Origin: Spinacia oleracea
Lineage: Eukaryota > Streptophyta > Magnoliopsida > Caryophyllales > Amaranthaceae
Direction of reading: 5' to 3'
NCBI RefSeq assembly: GCF_020520425.1
Contig: NC_079488.1
Location: forward strand, 90,935,285-90,999,284
DNA: 64,000 nt
Numbering within the stretch: the stretch's first letter is position 1; each line of letters begins with the position of its first letter. The notes beneath the pieces were generated by a model, which was given only the letters and a program-made list of their open reading frames with translations, was not told where the DNA came from and searched no databases. Positions 28,401-37,500 of the stretch are shown here, piece after piece. The translations under genes and the position numbers were made by a program.

Positions 28401-28740
28401 AGAGTTTATGACTAAAATTGCTCCCACTTAAACCAATAACTTTATATGCTTTACTAATTTTAAACATAAAAAATGTATTTCCAGTCTAACCGGAAACATA
28501 CAAGTTTAATTAAAATTTAAAGCTCATATAAAATTATAATTGAATCCATTTATTTAATTTATTTTCAGTTGAATTAAATAAATTTAAATTAATTCAAGGA
28601 TTTAATTTTAGAAAAATAATTAGTATAAATTAACATTTATAATAATTATAATATTCAAAATTAAACTCCAAGAAAACAATTTAAATTATCAATTTTAAAG
28701 TTAATTAAAATTATTTCCGAACTGAAAATTCAAAATTAAA
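22462..28740 (-). other. Decayed internal region of the copia element
   Basis: Outside the RT fragment no domain could be identified with confidence, and stops occur frequently in all frames. Local direct duplications are present at 24965-25020 (tatggcctctaaccatttta, twice) and 25085-25200 (ttcttcactatctaatagaa, twice). The material from about 27,900 up to the primer binding site at 30,014 is probably non-coding leader. No gene other than the RT scrap is supported. Confidence 0.6.
24664..24933 (-). pseudogene. Copia reverse transcriptase fragment
   Basis: The minus-strand translation contains GCKFVLRIKTIKHEIVFTHK, then ARLVAKGYKQIHGVDCVET and IWQLDDKTYSS, the N-terminal RT motifs of Ty1/copia (usual forms KARLVAKGYxQ, DYxETFSPV and WQMDVKTAFLNG). 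Key positions are altered and the frame closes right after. Flanking frames show scattered copia-like words only. The gene is not functional. Confidence 0.85.
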
Positions 28741-28749
28741 ATCAAAACG

Positions 28750-29250
28750 TACCAATCGTCGCAAGACGAGGCACTTGGGCTTGCGCCCAAGCCCCATCAA
28801 GCCACGAGGCAGCGCGCCACGCTCGATCGATCGTTGCACAAGGCACACACAGCCACACGCCACAGGCAGCCACACGCCACACGCACACGGAGCCATTGCT
28901 GGCCACGCTGCGCGCAGCCTTGTGCTGTGTCGCGTGTTGCTGCGCAGGCTAGCGCGCGCCGAGCGAGGGATCGCTCCCTGCTTGCGCGTTCTGCTTGCTT
29001 GCTGGGCGAGCCAGGCGCGCTGTGGCGCGGCAGCATCGCTGCCCACACGCGTCTTGCTCGTCGCTCGTGCCTTGCATCGTCGCCCTCGCCCATCGCATAG
29101 CACACACGGCACACACGCACAGGCTCCCTTGCCTCGTGCGCGCGCCATGCGCTATGTTGCTCGCTGCATTCGTATCGCACGGGCGACGAGCTCCCTTGCT
29201 CGTCGTCGCGTGCCCGCACTATACAACACCCTTTAAGGGTAACACGTAGC
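28750..29250. other. GC-rich island in the copia leader
   Basis: About 500 bases are strongly GC-rich (many cgcgc, gcacacgc and gcttgcttgctgggcg words) inside a leader that is otherwise very AT-rich. Overlapping open frames occur on both strands, but they only reflect lack of AT-rich stops: none has a domain, and compositions are Arg/Ala-rich. The word cttgcttgctgggcga also occurs in the GC-rich part of both LTRs. Confidence 0.6.
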
Positions 29251-30000
29251 TTCCATTGCTTTGTGCGTGCAACATTCATGAGCGTTTTTTTATAAAAATT
29301 TAAAATTTTTAATTCAAAATTAATGACAAATTAATAAAACATATTAATTTCATAATTTTTAGGGCGAAAAATCGAAAATTTATTAATGAATTAATTTCCG
29401 ATTAACATGGATTCAAATCTAGGTCATAAAAATTAAAAATTTAACATAAATTAACAATTTTTATGGTGGATTTTAATCATAGATACCTAATTAAACTATT
29501 AATTAATTATGAAAATCAAATTAATTCTAAATTATTCGAATTTCAACAAATTAATCATAATTACAAATTAGGTTGTATAATTAACAAGGCTAGGCATTCA
29601 AACTTGTTAAACATATACTGTAGGTCAATCAAAAATTCAAGATTTATCAACAAGAATCGCAAATATTTAATTTAACATCTTAAATTTATAAACTTTTGCG
29701 TTCGAAAAACTAAAACCTTCGAAAAGTCATAGTTAGGCTTCGAATTTGGGAATTCTGGGTTCGGCCGAAAAAAATTACTTTTGTCAAAAATTTAGAATGC
29801 CTTTTACATGCGGAATTGACACAAAATCACTCGATTTGGATGAGTAACGAAGAAACTGCCGAAAAACTGCGTACATATAATTAAATAAACGCAATTTGCA
29901 ATTAATTAACAATTACGAATATTAATCACCCCTTTTAATTCCTTGAAAATTTGTGAAATTTAACCATGTTTATGCAATTTAGATTATGAAAATAATAAGA

Positions 30001-30014
30001 GGCTCGTGATACCA
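30001..30014 (-). other. Primer binding site of the copia element
   Basis: Read on the minus strand, tggtatcacgagcc follows the LTR end after one base. It matches the initiator tRNA-Met primer site (tggtatcagagc) with small changes. Confidence 0.8.
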
Positions 30015-30015
30015 C

Positions 30016-31394
30016 TGTTAGGTTATGATACATATCACAAAACATAAATCACCGGAAAAACCTTAATGCCAGGAAACATATTATTTACACATAATCATTT
30101 AGCATAATTTAGGAGCATACACTTTGTAGCGTGCCTTCCCTAGCTGCGCCCGAACCGAACAAGAACAAGCCTTTAGGACTCCAAATGTCGTCCCTCCGTA
30201 GATAGTCCACAGTACGTCCGGATCCGCCTCAAGTTAGACCAACTAGAATCGCCCTTAAGGTTACTAGGAAATTCGGTTAAGTGTTTGCAAGTGTTTGGCT
30301 TATTTTTCTTTCAAAACTTACCCTTAGAATACTTCAATCCCATGTACATAAATTAAGACCCTAGGCCTTTATTTATAGAGGTTTGGAAAGGGAATTGGAA
30401 TCCTAGTAGGATACGATTTAATTAAACTTAGAATCCTACAAGGACTCTAATTAATTAAATAATCCTTTTAGGAATAGGAATTTAATCATACACCAAATCC
30501 TAATAGATTTAGGAATTGTGCATGGACACAAACACACACACGCACGGCAGCCACGAGGGCCGCCCATGCGCGTGCGTTTGGCCCACGCTACGCAGCCTAC
30601 GCTACGCAGCCACGCCTTGGCGCGCTGGGCTTGCCTTGCGGTGGGCCTGGCGCTGCCATGGGCTGTGCGTGTTGGCGTGCGTCTTGCTTGCTGGGCGATG
30701 GCCCGACTTCGTGCAGGGCCTTCGTCCGGCAGGCCTCGTCCGACGCTAATTCGTACGATACGCTTCCGATTAAATTCCCGGTTCCGGAATTCATTTCCGA
30801 TACGAACAATATTTAATATTTCCGATTCCGGAATTAATTTCCGTTTCGAATAAATATTTAATATTTCCGTTTCCGGAATTATTTTCCGATTCCGATAATA
30901 TTTCCGATTCTGACAATATTTCCGTTTCCGGCAATATTTCCGATTCCGGCAATATTTCCATTTCCGATAATATTTTCCGATACGTATCATGTTTCCGTTT
31001 CCGGCAACATCTACGACTTGGATAATATTTATATTTCCGATACGATCCATATTTCCGTTTCCGGCAATATCATCGTTTCCGGAGTATTCACTTGCTTGTG
31101 ACGATCTCAGCTCCCACTGAAACCAAGATCCGTCGATTCCGAATATCCATAGATAAAGTATTTAATGCCATTAAATACTTGATCCATTTACGTACTATTT
31201 GTGTGACCCTACGAGTTCAGTCAAGAGTAAGCTGTGGATTAATATCATTAATTCCACTTGAACTGAAGCGACCTCTAGCTAGGCATTCAGCTCACTTGAT
31301 CTTACTGAATTATTAACTTGTTAATTAATACTGAACCGCATTTATTAGACTTAATATTATATGCATACTTGGACCAAGGGCACTATTTCCTCCA
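30016..31394 (-). repeat. Right LTR (5' LTR of the minus-strand copia element)
   Basis: 1,379 bp beginning tgttaggttatgatacatat and ending cactatttcctcca. It differs from the left LTR by scattered substitutions and by an extra stretch near 30561-30601 (gcccatgcgcgtgcgtttgg and a repeated cacgctacgcagcc). Confidence 0.93.
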
Positions 31395-31633
31395 GCTGGT
31401 GCGTTGTTTAATTTGAACGGCACCACCTTGTAGCAATACAATCCTTGTTCAGTGACAAACGAAGTTTTCTCTTGATCCTCGGGCCAAAGCGGTATCTGAT
31501 GAAAACCAAAGTATGCATCCATAAAACTCATCATAGCCTGCCCTGCCGTGGAGTCAACAAGACGATCAATTTTGGGGAGCGAAAAACTCTCCTTGGGACA
31601 TGCCTTGTTCAAATCCGTGTAATCGACGTACAA
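31395..31633 (-). pseudogene. Gypsy reverse transcriptase N-terminal half
   Basis: The minus-strand translation shows YVDYTDLNKACPKESFSLPK, then LVDSTAGQAMMSFMDAYFGF and HQIPLWPEDQEKTSFVTEQG, typical of Tat-lineage RT. It stops at the copia insertion (LNNAPA) and continues at 21088 on the other side of it. Target duplication GCTGG occupies 31395-31399. Confidence 0.88.
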
Positions 31634-31885
31634 TTTCCAAGTGTCATTGGGTTTAGGGACGAGGACTATATTTGTTACCCAATCTTTTTGTAGAACTGCT
31701 TACCTGAACCTCCCACATTCTTGCTAGTCTAGTTCTTCAAAAAACCCTTTATGGCAAGACCATCTAAGGCTCGCTTCAAACTCTTACACTCTTTCGTATC
31801 ATGGCCGATGTCACTGTGGAAATGGCAATATAATTTGGAATCCCGACTTTCGGACGACGATTTCATCCGAAAGGGACGATCTATT

Positions 31886-33480
31886 TCAAATTTCGAACCG
31901 ACGTCCATCAGAATGGGATATTAAGTCAGTGTTATATTCAAAACGTTCTCGATCATAGGTCCTTCCCCTCTTTTTCCCTGCAGCCGTTGGAACCCTAGTA
32001 GGTTCCTTCGAAATGGCCCACGTTCCATTTGGCCGGGAACCCTTCTTTTCAAATTTATCTTTTTTCTCTTCTGGCTCGGCGTTATCACTTCCTCGGGGGT
32101 CTTTTGGGACGCTACAAATTTCAGTTGCATGAATGAACGCCTTATCCTCATCCAACACTTCATCTATAGTTCATACACTCTCATTCACTAAATCGAACTT
32201 GAAGGAACCCTTTTTCAGCCCACGAATGAAGTTGTCGAATGCTACACCATCAGGCAGGTCCGGGATTTGCCCTGATTCCAAATTAAATTGCTTCACGTAA
32301 CTTCTTAATGACTCGTATTTCCATTGCTGAATCCGACTCAAGTGCATACTTGTCTTCTTCTCTTCTTTGTAAGCCATGAACCGAGTGGAAAACAACATCT
32401 CAAGCTCGAAAAAAGAACTAATCGTCCCTGCCGGAAGCCTCTCGAGCCATTTTGACGCTACCCCTTTTAGTGTTCCTGGAAAATACTTGCACCAGGTAGA
32501 CTCATTTGTCCCCTGAACATACATGTGGTGCCAATAGGCTAGCAGATGCATGTCTCGATCAGTGGTTCCATGGTAAGCATCAATAGAAGGCGGCTTGATC
32601 TTAGGCTCCTTAGGTGCTCTCATGATACTGTCAGCGAAAGGCGTGGAATGGCCGAGGGCCATGTGGGGAAACCCCTTCCTGAATATGATGCACATGATCC
32701 TGATGTTGTGAATGTATCACCCAACGCCGAAATAAATCAGGACGCCAAGTCTGCAAACTTGGACCCTCAGTTCGCGGCCGAGCCTAGCTCTGATGGGTGT
32801 ATTCCTGGTGACAAAAGGACTGATCTTGCATGACCGGGGTAGACCCGATGTCAGAGAGTTCAGATTCATTATCCAGCACCGGCTCTGGCTGGGACGGCTC
32901 CTGCGGCATTCCTTGTCGTGATGTTTCACCAAGTTGTCGAACGGGCAATCTGCGCGGCAGACGAACTGGGACCGGGACGACTCTATTCCAAGGTAATCGC
33001 CGCCTGGCCTCTTCTTCAGCCTGCCTGGAATTATCATCAGCTCTCCAGATATTCAGAGGGCGCAAAGAATATGACGGTATGGTATCTATCGCCTGCTCTC
33101 TAGTGTTGATACTTGTATTGAGAATTAGCATACTTTTCCGCACCTCGGCATTAACTGTCTTGCCTATCTCATCTTGGAAGCCCGCTTAGGTATGATGTAG
33201 GGTCCCTACCGAGACGAGTAGATCTGGATTCTCGTCTAGCACTATTTCCGCCCCGGGGTCTGAATGTCTGCCATGTGGTGGTTGGTTTGCTTGCTCGTCT
33301 TCGTCACTGGACACCTCCACGTCAGGGGGTTGCCGAGGAGTATGTCTTGCTGCAAATGTTCGAGCGGCCTCAGCCGTGACCCTCTGGATGGGCGTCTGCT
33401 GATTCTAAGACGACATCTCCCTTGTTGGGGGAGGACGTTCCTCTCGAACCGAATGCACAACTTCGTTCTCAGGTCATTGA
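31886..33480 (-). pseudogene. Gypsy gag remnant
   Basis: Minus-strand open pieces 33143-32784, 32695-32171 and 32158-31886 represent gag. The central piece has the retrotransposon gag core: PPSIDAYHGTTDRDMHLLAY, GTLKGVASKWLERLPAGTIS and SYVKQFNLESGQIPDLPDGV. The N-terminal piece is Arg/Pro-rich. Frame changes between the pieces mark decay. The protease between gag and RT (31880-31640) is not recognisable in one frame. Confidence 0.8.
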
Positions 33481-33500
33481 TCTTCCATGTTACCGTACCT

Positions 33501-33517
33501 CCCCACAAACGGCGCCA
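33501..33517 (-). other. Gypsy primer binding site
   Basis: On the minus strand tggcgccgtttgtgggg starts five bases after the LTR end. It resembles the tRNA-Asp-type primer site of plant gypsy elements (tggcgccgttgccgggg). Confidence 0.65.
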
Positions 33518-33522
33518 AATAT

Positions 33523-33959
33523 TGTGGGATTTTTCCAATCTGCTGATGACACGGAGGTTTTCGGTCTGACATAACATGATCTCTGCTCCGACCTGCAAAA
33601 CAAGAATATTTCTCCGATGCCTAAGTAAGTAAGATTATTTAGAGAGAGAAGGTAGAGCATAAAACATTTGGTCGTTGTTGTGTAATTGAATGTCCTTGTC
33701 CCTTGGATTTGGATCTTTATATAATACTAGGTTATTGAAGGAAAGTCCTAGAAACCCTTCAATATGATTGGTTGACCCCTGAGGTGGTGACATGTGTCAC
33801 TTGCTTTGTGCAGCCATTCTGATTGAAGACATAAATGGGCCTTTACTCTTTTAGGTCTTTGTGCGAAATGGAAAAATTGGACAGACTTCTTTCACATATG
33901 CTGTCATTGATTGATTTATCCCAAGTTCAGTCGTATGGTCAGGATTTAGACACCTGACA
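33523..33959 (-). repeat. 5' LTR of the Tat-like gypsy element
   Basis: 437 bp lying between tgtgggatttttcc and gacacctgaca on the plus strand (TG...CA ends on both strands), directly next to the primer binding site. No partner LTR is visible at the truncated left end, so the boundary at 33959 rests on the TG/CA ends alone. Confidence 0.6.
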
Positions 33960-34114
33960 TTATCTTAAGCATATGAGACGTGTAACGTCGCATAGTAGAC
34001 AGTGGTCTACGTAGGATAGGCCACTGGACACAAACCAGATCACGTGCCACCCTTCAATTAGTACAAATAACATGGTATTTTTACATATAATAATTTCGCT
34101 TTTTAAATACTAGA

Positions 34115-34131
34115 TATAGGCAGGACGCTTG
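34115..34131. repeat. SINE target site duplication, left copy
   Basis: tataggcaggacgcttg at 34115-34131 is repeated as tatagacaggacgcttg at 34330-34346, 16 of 17 bases identical. Confidence 0.9.
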
Positions 34132-34329
34132 TTTTTTTTTTTTTTGGTTCTACTACGAGGAGTTCCCACTGCCTTTGGCGAGTGGACTAATCTCCCGCGG
34201 GAGTTTGCATGGGTACCTCGATGGGCAGCATCCCTCCCAGTTGAGATTTTTTCCATTCCCAAAGCTCGAACCCAAGACCTTGGTTAAGGAGCAAGAGGCC
34301 CTTAACCACTCATGCCAACCTCAATTGGT
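34132..34329 (-). mobile_element. tRNA-derived SINE
   Basis: A 198-bp insertion read on the minus strand starts with the pol III A box (tggcatgagtgg, 34318-34307) and B box (ggttcgagc, about 34272-34264), and ends in a poly(A) tract (the T run at 34132-34146 on the plus strand). Seventeen-base target duplications flank it. This is the full signature of a plant SINE. It sits about 250 bases upstream of the metacaspase ATG. Confidence 0.92.
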
Positions 34330-34346
34330 TATAGACAGGACGCTTG

Positions 34347-34581
34347 TCATATAACACTCGTACGAAGATCGTATAGGTTAGAATATCGTGTTGAAAGAAA
34401 TTAGACGCGGCAAAGTTGCATCAAAACTCAAAAGTTAGCTCAATATCCTCCAACATTCGCCCTTCCTTGCTAACGTAGTCAACTACCTCTCTTGTCTCCT
34501 CCCAGATTAATTAATTCACACCCAAAAATTAAAGTTAAAATTTAACCATCATCAAATTCCAATACTATCCCTATACGCACC
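34347..34581 (+). promoter_or_regulatory. Promoter and 5' leader of the metacaspase gene
   Basis: Only about 235 bases separate the SINE from the metacaspase start codon. The part nearest the ATG contains AT-rich and C-rich leader-like sequence (ttaattaattcacacccaaa). No clear TATA box was chosen. Confidence 0.35.
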
Positions 34582-37500
34582 ATGATGATGCTGGTCAACT
34601 GCTCCGGTTGCCGGACCCCACTCCAGCTACCACCCGGTGCCCGATCCATCCGTTGCGCTGTTTGCCAAGCCATAACCCACATCGCCGACCCACGCGCTGT
34701 CGTTCCTTCTCCATCTCATCACGCTGGGCCACCTGCTACTTCTCCACACTCCCACGCGCCTCCTCCTCCTTCGCCATATTCTCAGGCACCCCTTGTCTCT
34801 TCCCCGTCCGTTCACGGTCGTAAAAGGGCTGTTATTTGTGGGATTTCTTACAAATTCTCCAGGCACGAGCTTAAAGGTTGTATCAATGATGCTAAGTGTA
34901 TGCGATATTTGCTCATTAATAAGTTTCAATTCCCCTCTGAATCCATCATCATGCTTACTGGTATTTTCTCAATCCCAATTTTATTTATTTATTTTCATTT
35001 ATTTTTTGTATTTTTCTTGATCTGGGGTTTGATTGAATGATTTGTTTGATCAATTTTGAGGTGATATTGAATGTGAATTTCAGATAAACAAGGAGTTTTC
35101 TGCATTATGAACTAACCACAAAATCACGACCTCAATTTTGTACAAATGGATCAAATTTGGTGGCATTGTTTTTTTTTTTGTTTTTTTTTTCTTATGTCAT
35201 AAAGCAAAAACGATGAAAGATTATATTTTGCTTCTTTTGTTGGGAGTGTTGCTCGGATTTCAGATTCGGTTGTGAGATGGAATTAGGTTTGGTTGGTCTG
35301 AGTTAGAAATTTGGAATGTTTATCATGGATTATAGCATATGATCCGAGTGTCGAAAGTGAAGAGAAGTCCTAACAAGAATCGATTCGAATATAGGAATCG
35401 CATTGGAGTTAATCGTCTACTATTTGCAATGTCAAATACACAAAGACCAGATGTACAAAAGGTGTTTATGCAAGTAAGAATCGCGGGTTTGATAGCTGGA
35501 AGTAGTGTTAGTTGTATTAGTATGATGTTCACTTAGTATGGCCAAATGTAAGTAAGGACTGTTTGGGACTTGGTGCCATTTATGACTCAGTAAGTCTATG
35601 ATGAAATTTTGACGATCTTTTGGAGTTGTTAGGAACTAGGAAGCCAGGGATCCTTCACTCCATAATTTTAAAGACTTTTCACATACTACTTCTTGAAGAT
35701 TTCCTCTTTATCTTACACCTTGGTAAGTAGTAACCAATATTGCGTCTAGTATATGCTTTCTGAAGTGCTTCCATGAAAGCGCTACTTAATTTTTTTTATC
35801 ACATGTGCTACCCCAGAGTCCATCTCTAGAAGTCTTTCTCATACTTATCCCTTGTTAGTTTGGAAGGTCTCATAGGTGTTTGTTATAGGTTTAAAACGGA
35901 TTGATCAAGGTCTGTTTACAGCCCAATTGCTTTTGTAATATAGATGCCTATTATGGACATTGAGGAGCTTGAGAGCTAGGATCGTCATCTCCTTTGAAGA
36001 CTTTATACCAGTTTCTCGATGGAGTTTAGGGGTGCCCTTTGCCTAGAGAAATTAATACAGTGCCTTGCATGTAATTTATGGGGCTTCGTAGAAAAGGCTT
36101 CCTTGATATTTCCGTTAAGTATCACAAACAAGTCCGTAGAGGTCTCCTGATGCATAGGTTTCAAAATAGTCTAGTCTCTTTTGCAATCCTTGACTCACAT
36201 TTGGAAGCTGCTTGTTGGTTGGGGACTCGGGAAACCTTTGCTTCCATGATTTTTCAAGATATTCCACTGCCCTTGGGCATATTTTAACTTCAGACCTTCA
36301 GTTATTTATTTATGAAACTTATGTGGTCTTTCACTGTTGTAAGTCAGTGGGGGTGAGTGAGCTAAAGCGAGCTTTGTGCCGAGCTTCTGATTTTCGGGTG
36401 CTTTGGTAAATTAAATGGGGTATGTTCTATGCGGAGCTTCTCTAGGAGATGTATTGAATTATACTAACCTGTGACAGAGTTTATGGTCTGGTAATGCTCT
36501 CAACCTCTCATTTTGATTGGTAGATTTTTGGGGTATTGTTTCTTAGGGAAAGGACTTCTTTCCAGTGCAGAATTAAATTGTCTGTCATTAGAGCACTCTT
36601 GGTCTTCCAACATATATGGCCAACTCTTTAGCTCCATATGCTTAATTTGGACCGCAGTATGTAATTATTATTCCTAGAATATTTCTAAGGGGCTGATATA
36701 GTTTAAGCTTTATGGACTTATGGTTACTCTGCAAATATTTCTATATCTTCCAACATTTTTAAAAAATAATACGTGACCATGATCATTCAATTTATACTAC
36801 TATTTCAGTGACTGCTTATAGATGGAAGGTATCTAATTTCTCCCTCATTTTTGGAATAGCTGTCCCGAGGTTTCCCTTTCTCAGTTTTGTTCCCTTATGA
36901 CAAGATTATTTTTCCTGTCTTTGGTATATGTCATGAACTTCAAGTCTTCGGCGCTAGAGGTCTTGTCTACATTAACCTAATTGGAAAGCCTTTTAGTCTT
37001 TAATGCTATTGTTTCATTAAATTGGGTATCCTGAGAGGTGGAAGTGAATGTGGCAAATCAGCCCCATAAGGCCATTAAGTTAAGTGTCATGTGCGAATCA
37101 ACCCTTTAACTTTCAAATGTAGCAAATTAAACCCACAACTGTTTTACAATGTGCAATAAACTTCCTATTGTCATTTTCCGACCAAACTCCACCGGAAATT
37201 ATAATTTTTCACCGGAAAACTAATATTGTATTGCTGGTTTACTGTATATGAAAGACTTTTGGTACTTTTTTCACGAAACTTTCTCATAAGTCAGAACCTT
37301 AATGGCTTTCTCTCTCGGTCTCTCAAGTAGTCAGGTCTTCATGTTCTACCTACTTTCATCCCTTCCCATCTCAATAGAACAGTCAGCATATGACTTAGTT
37401 ACGTTACTCCTAGAAATCTTCAATACAACGAGATTCCATATATTAGGCTATAGTTAATTTACTCCTAATCGTATATGGCAGGGTAAACTTTTTAAGCAAC

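Larger units (their letters stand above)
21089..31394 (-). mobile_element. Complete Ty1/copia-type LTR retrotransposon, non-autonomous copy
   Basis: A 10,306-bp element has direct LTRs at 21089-22446 and 30016-31394, each TG...CA, and a 5-bp GCTGG duplication on both sides. Minus-strand orientation is shown by a primer binding site complementary to initiator tRNA-Met next to the right LTR (30001-30014) and a purine tract (minus strand ggacaagtgggagac, 22461-22447) next to the left LTR. The only recognisable protein sequence is a short copia RT piece at 24933-24664; the rest of the 7.6 kb interior has no long open frame. By eye the LTRs differ by roughly 20 substitutions and one indel of about 20 bases. 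The element splits the gypsy RT precisely between codons for LNNAPA and TFQRL. Confidence 0.92.
19439..33959 (-). mobile_element. Ty3/gypsy (Tat-like) element, truncated and split by a copia element
   Basis: Read on the minus strand from 33959: LTR (33959-33523), primer binding site, gag, RT and RNase H. The copia element at 21089-31394 lies within RT. Motifs such as DYTDLNKACPKESF, MSFMDAYFGFHQIP and PRSENNQADALSKLAS are those of the Tat lineage of plant gypsy elements. Sequence stops at about 19439 within the region after RNase H, so integrase and the 3' LTR are missing. Without the insert the surviving element is about 4.2 kb. Frameshifts and a 47-bp duplication show it is inactive. Confidence 0.85.

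Noticed and set aside
28711-29279. Several overlapping long open frames on both strands in GC-rich DNA
   Set aside because: They are Arg/Ala/His-rich with no domain and exist because GC-rich sequence lacks stop codons; the region lies in the leader of a retrotransposon.
29463-29675. 70-aa Asn/Ile-rich open frame
   Set aside because: AT-rich leader of the copia element; composition-driven and no similarity.
34257-34318. A tRNA gene
   Set aside because: A and B boxes are present, but there is no cloverleaf; poly(A) tail and target duplications identify a SINE.
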